From VRUE01 sp963714155 (lineage in GTDB: Bacteria; Actinomycetota; Thermoleophilia; Solirubrobacterales; 70-9), in assembly GCA_963714155.1 (NCBI GenBank), contig OY970236.1:1054001-1118000 (forward strand): a stretch of 64,000 nucleotides of DNA. The letters run 5' to 3'. Made by a program: the position numbers and the translations under genes. Below are positions 9,602 to 18,326 of the stretch, one piece after another. Every line of letters begins with the position of its first letter. The stretch's first letter is position 1. The notes beneath the pieces were generated by a model that saw only the letters and a list, made by a program, of their open reading frames with translations, was not told where the DNA came from and ran no database searches.

Positions 9602-11427
9602 GCGGCGCGGCCGCCCGAGCGGGCGGCCTTCTGGCGTTTCAGTTTGTCGAGTTCGACCTTGCGCAGCCGCACCGACTCCGGCGTCACTTCGACGCACTCG
9701 TCCTCGCGCAGGAACTCGACCGCGGCTTCGAGGGAGAGGCGGGTGGGCGGTGCCATCCGCTCCAGCACGTCGGCGCTGGCGGCGCGCATGTTGGTCTGCT
9801 GCTTTTCCTTGGTCGCGTTGACGTCCATGTCCTCGGCGCGGGCGTTCTCGCCGATGATCATCCCCTCGTAGACCTCCTCGCCGGGGCCGATGAAGAGGGT
9901 GCCCCGGTCCTGGATGCCGATCAGGGCGTAGCCGGCGCTCTTACCGCGGCGGTCGGCGACGATCGAGCCGGTCGGGCGCAGGCGCAGCTCACCCGCCCAG
10001 CGCTCCCAGTCCTCGAAGACGTGATGCATAACGCCGGTGCCGCGGGTCTCGGTGAGGAACTCGGTGCGGAAGCCGATCAGGCCGCGGGCCGGCACCAGGT
10101 ATTCCATCCGCACCCAGCCGGTGTCGTGGTTGGCCATCTGCTCGAGACGGCCCTTGCGACCCGCCAGCAGCTGGGTGATCGTGCCGACGTGCTCCTCGGG
10201 GGCGTCGATCGAGAGCCGCTCGACCGGCTCGTGCAGCTTGCCGTCGATCTCCTGCGTCAGCACTCGGGGCTGCCCAGCGGTCAGCTCGAAGCCCTCGCGC
10301 CGCATCAGCTCGAGCAGGATGACCAGCTGCAGCTCGCCGCGGCCCTGCACCTCCCAGGCATCGGGGCGCTCGGTGTCGTTGACTCGGATCGAGACGTTGC
10401 CGATCAGCTCGGCGTCGAGCCGATCGCGGACCTGGCGGGCGGTCAGCTTGCTGCCCTCGGTGCCGGCAAGGGGGGAGGTGTTGATCCCGAGCACGATCGA
10501 GAGCGAGGGCTCATCGACGGTGATCACAGGCAGTGGGCGCGGATCCGCCGGGTCGGCAAGGGTCTCACCGATCGTGATCTCTTCCATCCCGGCGACGGCG
10601 ATGATCTCGCCCGGACCGGCCTCCTCAGCGGCAACCCGTTCCAGTGCCTCGGTGATGTAGAGCTCAGAGACGGTGGCGCGCTCGATCGTGCCGTCGGCGC
10701 GGCACCAGGCGACCTGCTGGCCGGCCCGGATCGTGCCGTTGTGGACCCGGCAGAGCGCCAGGCGGCCGACGTAGGGCGAGGCGTCGAGGTTGGTCACGTG
10801 CGCCTGCAGCGGGTGGTCGGGGTCGTACTCGGGTGCCGGGATCTTCTCCAGCATCAGGTTCATCAGGGGGGAGAGGTCGGTGCCCTCGACCCCCTCCTCG
10901 AGCGCGGCCCAGCCAGCCTTGGCGTTGGTGTAGACGATCGGGAAATCGATCTGCTCGGAGTCGGCGTCGAGGTCGAGGAAGAGCTCGTAGACCTCGTCGA
11001 CGACCTCGGCGATGCGGGCGTCGGGGCGGTCGACCTTGTTGACGACGAGGATCACCGGCAGCCTTGCCTCCAGTGCCTTGCGCAAGACGAAGCGCGTCTG
11101 CGGCAGCGGTCCCTCGGAGGCATCGACGAGCAGCAGCACGCCGTCGACCATGGTCAGGCCGCGCTCGACCTCGCCGCCGAAATCGGCGTGGCCGGGGGTG
11201 TCGACGATGTTCAGCTTCACGCCGTCGTAGTTGACGGCGGTGTTCTTGGCGAGAATCGTGATGCCCTTCTCGCGCTCGAGGTCCATCGAGTCCATCACCC
11301 GCTCTGCCACGTCCTGGCCCTTGCGGAAAGCGCCCGACTGCCAGAGCATCGCGTCGACCAGCGTCGTCTTGCCGTGGTCGACGTGGGCGACGATCGCGAT
11401 ATTTCTCAGATCGTTTCGAGTGGTCAT
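9598..11427 (-). CDS. typA: Ribosome-binding GTPase TypA/BipA
   Basis: The 609-residue translational GTPase acts on ribosomes during stress and assembly. G1 is AHVDHGKT (residues 14-21), G2 lies around GITILAKN, G3 is DTPGHADFGG and G4 is NKVDRPDA. EF-G-like domains II, III and V follow, and the C-terminal BipA-specific region contains RLSLEAAVEFLREDECVEVT. Length and order are standard. It is convergent with the HTH gene, sharing a four-base overlap at the stops. An intrinsic terminator lies between the upstream cold-shock gene and this one, so typA has its own promoter close to 11430-11490. Confidence 0.97.
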   Translation of the reverse strand: MTTRNDLRNIAIVAHVDHGKTTLVDAMLWQSGAFRKGQDVAERVMDSMDLEREKGITILAKNTAVNYDGVKLNIVDTPGHADFGGEVERGLTMVDGVLLLVDASEGPLPQTRFVLRKALEARLPVILVVNKVDRPDARIAEVVDEVYELFLDLDADSEQIDFPIVYTNAKAGWAALEEGVEGTDLSPLMNLMLEKIPAPEYDPDHPLQAHVTNLDASPYVGRLALCRVHNGTIRAGQQVAWCRADGTIERATVSELYITEALERVAAEEAGPGEIIAVAGMEEITIGETLADPADPRPLPVITVDEPSLSIVLGINTSPLAGTEGSKLTARQVRDRLDAELIGNVSIRVNDTERPDAWEVQGRGELQLVILLELMRREGFELTAGQPRVLTQEIDGKLHEPVERLSIDAPEEHVGTITQLLAGRKGRLEQMANHDTGWVRMEYLVPARGLIGFRTEFLTETRGTGVMHHVFEDWERWAGELRLRPTGSIVADRRGKSAGYALIGIQDRGTLFIGPGEEVYEGMIIGENARAEDMDVNATKEKQQTNMRAASADVLERMAPPTRLSLEAAVEFLREDECVEVTPESVRLRKVELDKLKRQKAARSGGRAA

Positions 11428-11486
11428 GAATTGGGAAGGAAGAGGGGAGTGCGGTGCGCGATTCGCAATTGCCTGAATCTCGTGAC

Positions 11487-11518
11487 AAAAACGGGGCCCG
11501 CCTTGCGGCGGGCCCCGT
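11487..11518 (-). terminator. Rho-independent terminator of the cold-shock gene
   Basis: Read on the minus strand, ACGGGGCCCGCC-GCAA-GGCGGGCCCCGT is a perfect 12-bp stem followed by TTTT. It lies 24 bp past the cold-shock stop codon and upstream of typA. Confidence 0.93.
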
Positions 11519-11541
11519 AACTACTCAAGTTCGGTACGCGA

Positions 11542-11748
11542 CTACGAGGTCTGCTGAACGCTCGCAGCGGCTGGGCCCTTGGGGCCTTCCTCGGACTCGT
11601 ACGTCACCTTGGCGCCCTCTGCAAGGGACTTGAAGCCCTCACCGAGGATGGCGCTGTGATGGACGAAGACGTCCTTCGAGCCGTCATCGGGCGTGATAAA
11701 CCCGTAGCCCTTGTCGTCGCTGAACCACTTGACTGTTCCAGTCGGCAT
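11542..11748 (-). CDS. Cold-shock protein CspA family
   Basis: The 68-residue single OB-fold protein binds single-stranded RNA and DNA. RNP1 KGYGFI (residues 13-18) and RNP2 VFVHH (27-31) are intact, and the start MPTGTVKWFSDDKGYGFI is textbook. GTGGAGGC lies 7 nt upstream of the ATG on the minus strand. The gene is followed by its own terminator, so it is monocistronic. The upstream region to 11946 (198 bp) could hold a structured leader as in other csp genes, but I found no conserved cold box. Confidence 0.96.
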   Translation of the reverse strand: MPTGTVKWFSDDKGYGFITPDDGSKDVFVHHSAILGEGFKSLAEGAKVTYESEEGPKGPAAASVQQTS

Positions 11749-11946
11749 TTATTGCCTCCACTTGTTGTGCTGCGAACGCGGAGGCTTCGGTAAAGCAACG
11801 ACGCGAGCGCTAGACACGACTTTTTGCCGGATATCAATCCGACCTAACGCGGGGACCGTAGCAGGGATTAAGCCGGGGGCGCGGCGCTCGGATCGCCGTC
11901 CAGCCGTGTTTCAGGAAGCTAGGAGACCAGTCGATACGGTGACCAG

Positions 11947-14301
11947 ATGACGTCTACGCACAGTCCCCGCGGGTGGGTGGGAGGTTTCGTGACTGCCCTG
12001 CTCGTTCTTGCGATGGCGGCGCTGCCCGGCTCGGCAGCGGCGATGCGGGGATCCGGCGACCTCTCGCCCCGGCTCGCCAAGCTCGCCGGCGCCTCGCTGC
12101 GCGACGCCCCTCCCGCCACCCAGGCCAAGGCGCTCGGCCTCGCCCCTGATGGCCTGGCGCGCCGGGGCCGCCGCCTCCTGGTCGACGTTCGCTTCGCCGG
12201 TGGCGCGTCGTCGGTGCGTGAGGATCTGCGCCAGGCCGGTGCCACGATCGTCGCCGTGAGCCGTCGCTATCAGACGGTCACCGCCGCTACAGACCCATCC
12301 AGGTTGCGTGCGATCGCCGCTGAGCCCGGGGTTGAGGGCGTAACGCCGGTCTTTGCCCCGGTGGCGACAGCGGCGACCTGCCCCTCTGGAGCGGACGTCT
12401 CCGAGGGCGATGTCCAGCTGGAAGCCAAAGCCGCCCGGGAAGCCAATCCCGGCGTCGATGGAACCGGCATCACCGTCGGCATCCTTTCCGACTCGTTTGA
12501 TCAGGCGACTGAGGGCGAGGACGGCGAACCGATCGAGACGAAAGCTGGCGATGACGTCAAAAGCGCCGACCTTCCGGGCACGGAAAACGAATGCGGCCAC
12601 ACCACGCCGGTTGAAGTGTTGAGCGAACAGAGCAATGCCGCCGGGGCCAGCGATGAGGGCCGGGCGATGGCGCAGATCGTCCACGACCTCGCGCCGGGAG
12701 CGGATCTCCAGTTCGCCTCCGCCTTCAACGGGGAAATATCCTTCGCCAACAACATCAGGGCTCTGTCCACGGCTGGCGCCGACGTGATCGCCGACGACGT
12801 CTTCTATCCGGGTGAGCCCTTCTTCCAGGATGGGCCGATCGCGGTTGCCGTCGCGGAAGTCGTCGAAGACGGCGCCACCTACTTCTCTGCCGCCGGCAAC
12901 AACAACCTGATCGAAGAAGACGAAGACGAAGAACGCCACGACATCGCCTCATGGGAAACCCCCGGCTACAGGGACGCGGGGAGCTGTCCGCCGGCCATTC
13001 AGGCGATCTCGGGGGCAAAAGCCACGCACTGCCTCGACTTCAACCCGGGCTCGGCGGTGGACCGGACTTTCGGCGTCAAAGTGGAAGCGGGGGCGACGCT
13101 GGCGCTCGATCTGCAGTGGGACGAGCCGTGGAACGGCGTCGACACCGACCTCGACGCGTTCCTGCTCGACTCTGCCGGCAACCGCCTCGTCGGCTTCGAA
13201 TCGCGCGAAGACAACGTCGAAATCAGCCAGACTCCGGTGGAGGTTCTCGAATGGCCGAATTCGAGCGGCAGCACGAAGACGGTGCAGCTCGTCATCAATC
13301 GCTTCTCCGGGGCAACCCCGCGGGTCAAGTTCGCCCTGATCCAGAACGGCGGCGGTGTCTCCGCCACTGAGTACCCGCGTTCGAGTGGCGAAGATGTCGT
13401 CGGCCCGACGATCTTCGGTCACAGCGGCACCGCCGCGGCGATCTCGACCGGGGCGGTCTTCTTCGGCGACAAATCGGAACTGGAGGATTACTCGTCGCGC
13501 GGGCCGGTCCGCCACGATTTCGGCCCGGTGGTGGACGACACCCCAGCCGCGCCACTCGGTCTCCCGGAAGAGCTTTCGAAGCCCGACCTGGTCGCGACCG
13601 ACTGCGGCAAGACGACGTTCTTCTCCTTCTTCGTCTTCGGCGCTTGGCACTTCTGCGGAACCTCGGCGGCAGCGCCGCATACGGCGGCTGTTGCAGCCCT
13701 GATGCTCGATGCGGAACCCGCCGCCGCACCGGAAGACGTTCGCGGAGCGCTCGTCGCCAGTGCTGTCGAAGTCGGCGTAACCGGCACGTTCGGTCCTTGT
13801 GATGTCGGCGCGGGACTGGTCGAAGCGGTCGGTGCGATTGAAGAAGCGCTTGCTCAAACGGGCGCCGGCGGTCCCGTCTGCGAGCCGCCCGAATCCGAAG
13901 TTGACCCCGATCAAGCCGCCGCCCCGGGGGACTGGGGAAGCGAGGTTCCGCCGGCCCCACCGACAGGCGGTGGCCCGACGCCAACGCCGCCCACCCCGCA
14001 GCCCGAAAAAGAAGAACCGAAGCCCGTAGTCCTCCCTCACACCTTCTTCCTGCAGCGCCCGGCGAAGATCATCCGCACCCAGACCCGCGCGGCGAGGGCG
14101 GTGTTCCTCTTCGGCTCGGACAAGGACGGTGTCACTTTCGTCTGCCGTATCGACGGCGCCCCGTTCCGGACCTGCTCCGAACGCCTGGCGCGGCGTTTCC
14201 CACTCGGCTGGCACACGATCAAGGTCGCTGCCCTGGACGCGGAAGGCAACGGCGACAAGACCCCGGCCAGCTACCGCTTCAAGGTCAAAAAAGTCCGCTG
14301 A
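11947..14301 (+). CDS. Exported subtilisin-like (S8) serine protease with Glu in place of His
   Basis: The 784-residue secreted protein has a signal peptide to about residue 32 (GSAAAM). The S8-like domain shows D182 (GILSDSFD), the oxyanion Asn N318 in AAGNN and the nucleophile S573 in CGTSAAAPH. Where subtilisins have the HGT histidine, this protein has SDEGRAMAQIVHDLAPGA, putting Glu237 at the usual His place. A Pro-rich linker (about 650-690) leads to a C-terminal Ig-like repeat with two cysteines (FVCRIDGAPFRTC, then GWHTIKVAALDAEGN), common in Thermoleophilia exported proteins. It is probably an extracellular or wall-associated protease, or a degenerate relative. The gene overlaps the convergent TVP38 gene by 17 bp. 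Confidence 0.8.
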   Translation: MTSTHSPRGWVGGFVTALLVLAMAALPGSAAAMRGSGDLSPRLAKLAGASLRDAPPATQAKALGLAPDGLARRGRRLLVDVRFAGGASSVREDLRQAGATIVAVSRRYQTVTAATDPSRLRAIAAEPGVEGVTPVFAPVATAATCPSGADVSEGDVQLEAKAAREANPGVDGTGITVGILSDSFDQATEGEDGEPIETKAGDDVKSADLPGTENECGHTTPVEVLSEQSNAAGASDEGRAMAQIVHDLAPGADLQFASAFNGEISFANNIRALSTAGADVIADDVFYPGEPFFQDGPIAVAVAEVVEDGATYFSAAGNNNLIEEDEDEERHDIASWETPGYRDAGSCPPAIQAISGAKATHCLDFNPGSAVDRTFGVKVEAGATLALDLQWDEPWNGVDTDLDAFLLDSAGNRLVGFESREDNVEISQTPVEVLEWPNSSGSTKTVQLVINRFSGATPRVKFALIQNGGGVSATEYPRSSGEDVVGPTIFGHSGTAAAISTGAVFFGDKSELEDYSSRGPVRHDFGPVVDDTPAAPLGLPEELSKPDLVATDCGKTTFFSFFVFGAWHFCGTSAAAPHTAAVAALMLDAEPAAAPEDVRGALVASAVEVGVTGTFGPCDVGAGLVEAVGAIEEALAQTGAGGPVCEPPESEVDPDQAAAPGDWGSEVPPAPPTGGGPTPTPPTPQPEKEEPKPVVLPHTFFLQRPAKIIRTQTRAARAVFLFGSDKDGVTFVCRIDGAPFRTCSERLARRFPLGWHTIKVAALDAEGNGDKTPASYRFKVKKVR

Positions 14302-14881
14302 GCAGATCGAGCTGGGTGCCGAAGTAGACCGAGATCGCCGTGATCGGCAGGTAGCCGACCGCTGTCGTCCAGACAAAGCGCCAGACCGGCACCCGGGCCG
14401 CTCCGGCGGCGTAGGAAACGAGGCTGAAGGGGAAGATCGGGATCAGCCGCGCGGCGATCAGGACCTTGGGGCCGCCGCGCTCGATCCTGGCCTCGATTCG
14501 CTCGAAGCGCTCGCGGCCCAGCCAGCGGTCGAGCAGCGGCCTTGCCACCGAGCGGCCGATCGCAAAGCAGACAAGGCCCGAGAGCAGCCAGCTGAGCATC
14601 ATCAGGGCCAGGGCGGGGATGAAGCCGTAGACGAGCCCCGCCGCCGCGTCGACGATCTCGGCCGGGTAGAAGACCACCGCGTGAATCAGGGCGAGGACGA
14701 GGATCAGCAGCGGGCCGGCGATGCCGAGGCTGTCGATCTCGCGGCGCACCTCGTCGGTATCGCCGTGGACCGCCGCGACCGCGGCGTCGTGCAGGGCGGG
14801 GACGGCGAAGACCAGCCCGGCCAGCAGGGCAATGCCGGCGAGGGTGACGCCGATCTCGAGCAGGGGTGGGCGGTTATCCAC
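14285..14881 (-). CDS. TVP38/TMEM64 (DedA-like) membrane protein
   Basis: The 198-residue inner-membrane protein has five or six hydrophobic helices. The core region includes AAGLVYGFIPALALMMLSW and the conserved RLIPIFPFSLVSYAAG segment, diagnostic of the VTT/SNARE-associated domain (PF09335). Family members take part in lipid scrambling and membrane homeostasis; the specific role here is unknown. Its start overlaps the end of recD2 by 8 bp, indicating coupled translation. The 3' end runs 17 bp into the convergent protease gene. Confidence 0.85.
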   Translation of the reverse strand: MDNRPPLLEIGVTLAGIALLAGLVFAVPALHDAAVAAVHGDTDEVRREIDSLGIAGPLLILVLALIHAVVFYPAEIVDAAAGLVYGFIPALALMMLSWLLSGLVCFAIGRSVARPLLDRWLGRERFERIEARIERGGPKVLIAARLIPIFPFSLVSYAAGAARVPVWRFVWTTAVGYLPITAISVYFGTQLDLLSGLF

Positions 14882-17012
14882 GCAGGCGCTCGGCCAGTCC
14901 GGAATGCCGTCCGCCGCTGTCGTCGCGGCGGACGGCCGCTCCCAGCACCGCGCGGTCGCCGATCAGGACGCAGCTGCTGCGCGCCCGGGTGATCGCCGTG
15001 TAGAGCAGCGGGCGGGTCAGCATCCGCGAGTGCGAGCGGTGGCAGACGCCGACCACGACCGGGACCTCGCAGCCCTGCGCCTTGTGCACCGAGATCGCGT
15101 AGGCGAGCCGCAGGGTTGTGGTCTCGCCGTAGGGGATCGTCAGTGTCTCGCCCTCGTCGGTGTCGACGACGATCTCTTCGTCGGTGGGATCGTCGGCGCG
15201 CAGGAAGACGATCGATCCGTTCATCAGGCCGAGCTCGTGCGAGTTCCGCGTCTGGATCAGCCGGTCGCCGACCCGGAAGCGCTCGCCGACCGCGCGCTTG
15301 CCATTGGGGTTGAGCGTTGCCTGCAGGCGCTCGTTGAGGGCGTCGATCCCGATCGCGCCCCGGTACATCGGAGCCAGCACCTGCACCTCGCGGATCGGGT
15401 CGACGCCGAAGCGCTTCGGAGCACGCTCGGCCACCACCTCGACCACGGCCTCCAGGGCCCGCTCGGGATTGGTGCGCTCGATGAAGAAGAAGTCGTGGTC
15501 CTGGTCCTCACCCGGCTCGAGATGGGGTTCGCGGCCCTGGTTGATCTCGTGGGCGGCGGTGGTGATCATCGAGCGGGCGGCCTGACGGAAGATCTGGGTG
15601 AGACGGACGACCGGGACGATCTCGGCGGCGATCAGGTCCTCGAAGGGCTTGCCCGCCCCGATCGGCGGCAGCTGGTCGGCGTCGCCGACGAAGACGATGT
15701 GGGTCGACTCGGCGAGGCCGCCGAGCAGGACCTCGATCAGGCGCAGGTTGAGCATCGAGGACTCGTCGACGATCACCAGGTCGGCGGGCAGCGGGTGGCC
15801 CGGCTTGAAGGCCGGCTCACGGCCGGGGCTCCACTCGAGCATGCGGTGGATCGTCTGCGCCGAATGGCCGGTCGCCTCCTCGAGCCGGCGGGCGGCGCGA
15901 CCGGTGGGAGCGCAGAGGGCGATGCGCAGGTGGGCACTTTCGGCCTCCTCGACGATTGCCCGTGTGCAGGCGGTCTTACCGACGCCCGGGCCGCCGGTGA
16001 GAACTGAGATCCGCGCGCCGAAGGCGCCGCGCACGGCCGACCACTGCTCATCGGTCAGTTCGGTGTCCGTCCCATCAGGGGCGGGCGCCTCGCCGGGGTC
16101 ATGGTCGAGGTGGGGCGGGGCGACGCTGCGAGTCGCCAGGGTCGCCGCCACGGCGAGCTCGCTGGTGTGGGTGAACTGGCGGTAGAGGCGGCCCTCGTCG
16201 ACGACCAGGCCGCTTGCTTCGCAGAGCACCTCGGGATCCGGGGCGAGGCCAATCAGCTTGGCGGTGCGAGTCGTCAGCTCCGCGATCGGCAGGTAGCTGT
16301 TGCCCTGCTGCTCGGCCTCGCCAAGGGCGTACACCGCTGCCGCCTGGGCGCGGCGGCTTGACTCCGGCGGCACATCGGCGGCGAGGGCGATCTTGTCGGC
16401 GCGGACGAAGCCGACGCCGTCAACCTCGGTCAGCCGGTAGGGGTCCTCGTGCAGGATCGCCATCGAGCTCTCGCCGAAGCGGGCGTGGATCGGCGCCGCC
16501 AGGTGGGCCAGGCCATGGGGGGCGAGCTGCACGTGCAGGTCGCGCACGGCGCGGCTGGCGTGCCAGGACTCGGTTGCGGCCGCGGCCTGGTCGGCGCTGA
16601 TGCCTCGCAGCGAGCTGAACACCGCCTGCGGGTTTGCCGCGATCGCGCCCAGCACTCCCTCGCCGTGCTCGTCGACCAGTCGTTCGGCCCGCGCCGGGCC
16701 GATGTGGCGCAGCGAGGTCAGGTAGGCGATCTGGCCCTCGCGGTCGGCGGGATCGAGTGGCAGCGCCCCTTGTGCTCGCAGCTGGCGCCCGTAGCGGCTG
16801 TGCGTCTGCCACTCGCCGCTGACTTCGGCCCGGTCGCCGACCCCGAGGTGGGCGACCGGTCCGACCAGAGCGAACCCCTCGCCCGACTCGGCGTCCTGGA
16901 CCTCCAGCACCGCGTAGCCGTCGTCCTCGGCGGCGAAGATGACGCCGAGCACCTCGACCGTGGCCGAGTAAGCCGCGGCGTCAGCGTCGAAGAGCGTGGC
17001 CGTGCCGTTCAC
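14874..17012 (-). CDS. recD2: ATP-dependent RecD2-like DNA helicase
   Basis: The 712-residue SF1B 5'-3' helicase has an N-terminal OB-like region, then helix-hairpin-helix repeats (TSLRHIGPARAERLVDEHG and GISADQAAAA). The motor follows with Walker A GGPGVGKT near residue 340, motif Ia CAPTGRAARRL, Walker B VIVDESSML and QLPPIGAG, and near the end motif VI YTAITRARSSCVLIG. This order matches RecD2, which works outside RecBCD. The ATG at 17010-17012 is 16 bp from the divergent small Cys protein gene, so the two promoters overlap. Confidence 0.93.
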   Translation of the reverse strand: MNGTATLFDADAAAYSATVEVLGVIFAAEDDGYAVLEVQDAESGEGFALVGPVAHLGVGDRAEVSGEWQTHSRYGRQLRAQGALPLDPADREGQIAYLTSLRHIGPARAERLVDEHGEGVLGAIAANPQAVFSSLRGISADQAAAATESWHASRAVRDLHVQLAPHGLAHLAAPIHARFGESSMAILHEDPYRLTEVDGVGFVRADKIALAADVPPESSRRAQAAAVYALGEAEQQGNSYLPIAELTTRTAKLIGLAPDPEVLCEASGLVVDEGRLYRQFTHTSELAVAATLATRSVAPPHLDHDPGEAPAPDGTDTELTDEQWSAVRGAFGARISVLTGGPGVGKTACTRAIVEEAESAHLRIALCAPTGRAARRLEEATGHSAQTIHRMLEWSPGREPAFKPGHPLPADLVIVDESSMLNLRLIEVLLGGLAESTHIVFVGDADQLPPIGAGKPFEDLIAAEIVPVVRLTQIFRQAARSMITTAAHEINQGREPHLEPGEDQDHDFFFIERTNPERALEAVVEVVAERAPKRFGVDPIREVQVLAPMYRGAIGIDALNERLQATLNPNGKRAVGERFRVGDRLIQTRNSHELGLMNGSIVFLRADDPTDEEIVVDTDEGETLTIPYGETTTLRLAYAISVHKAQGCEVPVVVGVCHRSHSRMLTRPLLYTAITRARSSCVLIGDRAVLGAAVRRDDSGGRHSGLAERLRG

Positions 17013-17028
17013 ACGGCAAAGCTAGCCT

Positions 17029-17220
17029 GTGGCGAAGATGGCCGAGCGACCAGTTTCCGGTCTCTGCGACAGCTGCATGCACCAGCAGTTGGTGCCGAAC
17101 ACGCGCGGGTCGGTCTTCTCGCTCTGCCAGCGCTCGCGCACCGACCCGCGCTATCCGCGTTACCCGAGGCTCCCCGTTGGCGCCTGTCCCGGTTACGAGC
17201 GGCGCCGGGAGGAGGATTGA
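17029..17220 (+). CDS. Small four-cysteine protein, unknown function
   Basis: The 63-residue protein has the pattern CDSCMHQ (C13, C16), FSLCQRS (C33) and GACPGYERR (C53), with the basic-aromatic stretch DPRYPRYPRLP between. The four cysteines could form a single zinc-ribbon-like site. The start is GTG 17029 or ATG 17038. The sequence is too regular to be noncoding, and I believe similar proteins occur in related actinobacteria. No function can be assigned. It is divergent from recD2 and ends 14 bp before the convergent cupin gene. Confidence 0.7.
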   Translation: MAKMAERPVSGLCDSCMHQQLVPNTRGSVFSLCQRSRTDPRYPRYPRLPVGACPGYERRREED

Positions 17221-17233
17221 TCGGAGGCCAGGC

Positions 17234-17626
17234 TCAGCTTGCCATCGGGTCCGGCACGCCCAGCTTGGAGATTTCCGGCGCCTCGTAGGTGCCGCCGGGA
17301 ACCCCGCCGATGATCAGCAGCCGCAGGCCGTCCGCTCCCGGCCAGACCTTGCGCTTGACGCCGGAGGCCACCCGGGCGATGTGCTCGGAGTCGAGCGGAA
17401 AGCGCTCGCCCTCGATCTCGATCTCGCCGCTGCCGCGCAGGGCCGTGAAGACCTCCTCCTGGCCGTCTTCGGCGTGGTCGTGCTCGGGGTAGTTCTCGAA
17501 GTTGGGTGGCAGGTCGATCACCTGGATGCCGAACGATTCGACCTCCAGTTCCGCTCGCACCCGCTTGAAGGCGCCGAGGTAAACCGCCTCCATGTCATCG
17601 ATCTTCTTCACCGCGTATCCCGCCAT
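17234..17626 (-). CDS. Cupin domain protein
   Basis: The protein of about 130 residues starts at ATG 17626, chosen because GGAGGAGAG lies just upstream on the minus strand; the frame is open further to 17725, but that would run into the TetR promoter. The beta-barrel metal motif is visible: ENYPEHDHAEDGQEEVFTAL (cupin motif 1, with two His, one Glu) and, later, a motif 2 region around KRKVWPGADGLRLLIIGG. This is a single-domain cupin of unknown substrate. It is divergent from a TetR gene, with a perfect 12-bp palindrome between, so it is a likely TetR target. Confidence 0.8.
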   Translation of the reverse strand: MAGYAVKKIDDMEAVYLGAFKRVRAELEVESFGIQVIDLPPNFENYPEHDHAEDGQEEVFTALRGSGEIEIEGERFPLDSEHIARVASGVKRKVWPGADGLRLLIIGGVPGGTYEAPEISKLGVPDPMAS

Positions 17627-17682
17627 CGTCTCTCCTCCTGATTCGTCGGTCAGCTGCTTGGCGGGCGCAGGGTAGCGAATGA

Positions 17683-17694
17683 ACGAACGTTCGT
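17683..17694. promoter_or_regulatory. TetR-type operator palindrome
   Basis: ACGAACGTTCGT is a perfect 12-bp palindrome in the intergenic space between the divergent cupin and TetR genes, 22 bp upstream of the TetR start. GAACGAACGTTCG is a common actinobacterial TetR-site form, so autoregulation is likely. Confidence 0.65.
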
Positions 17695-17715
17695 GCTTTT
17701 TTGTACTCTGACCGG

Positions 17716-18321
17716 GTGGCTGCAACGAGCGAGGCGACCGTGGAGCGCGAGCGAGGCAAGGGGGCCGGTACCCGTGCCGCGATTCTCGCGCGTGCCCTCG
17801 ACCTTGCCTCCGTCGACGGCCTCGAGGGCCTGACGATCGGTCGTCTCGCGGCCGAGCTCGAGATGAGCAAGAGCGGCGTCTTCGCCCACTTCGGCTCCAA
17901 GCAGGAGCTGCAGCTTGCGACCGTCGGCGCCGCCGCGGAACGCTTCCGCACGGAAGTGATCGAGCCTGCCCTGCAGGCGCCGGACGGCGTTCCCCGCCTC
18001 GAGGCGATGGCCGGCTCCTACCTCGTCCATCTCGAGGGCAACCAGTACGCCGGCGGCTGCTTCTGGGCCGCGACCTCGGCCGAGTACGACGATCGCCCGG
18101 GGCCGGTTCGCGACGCGATCGTCGGCGCGCTCGATGCTTGGCTCGGCGAGCTCGAGCGACAGGCGCGGATCGCCGGATCGCCCGATCCCCGGCGCTTCGC
18201 CTTCGAGCTCTACGCGGTGGTGATGGGGGCCAACTCGCGCTACCGGCTGAGCGGCGATCGCGCCGTCTTCGGCTACGCCCGCGACGCGGTCGAGCGCCTA
18301 CTGGGCGAGCTACCCGGTTAG
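17716..18321 (+). CDS. TetR/AcrR family transcriptional regulator
   Basis: The 201-residue regulator has an N-terminal HTH: TRAAILARALDLASVDGLEGLTIGRLAAELEMSKSGVFAHFGSKQELQLA, the last part being the canonical recognition helix. A helical ligand-binding domain fills the rest, including YLVHLEGNQYAGGCFWAA, typical of the TetR_C_6/YcdC-like branch. GTG 17716 gives the normal N-terminal length; TTG 17701 is also in frame. It lies divergent from a cupin gene with a perfect palindrome between, so it probably represses itself and the cupin. The ligand is unknown. Confidence 0.88.
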   Translation: MAATSEATVERERGKGAGTRAAILARALDLASVDGLEGLTIGRLAAELEMSKSGVFAHFGSKQELQLATVGAAAERFRTEVIEPALQAPDGVPRLEAMAGSYLVHLEGNQYAGGCFWAATSAEYDDRPGPVRDAIVGALDAWLGELERQARIAGSPDPRRFAFELYAVVMGANSRYRLSGDRAVFGYARDAVERLLGELPG

Positions 18322-18326
18322 AGCGC

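Noticed and set aside
11749..11946. Riboswitch between the cold-shock and protease genes
   Set aside because: No paired core or consensus could be drawn; it may just hold two divergent promoters.
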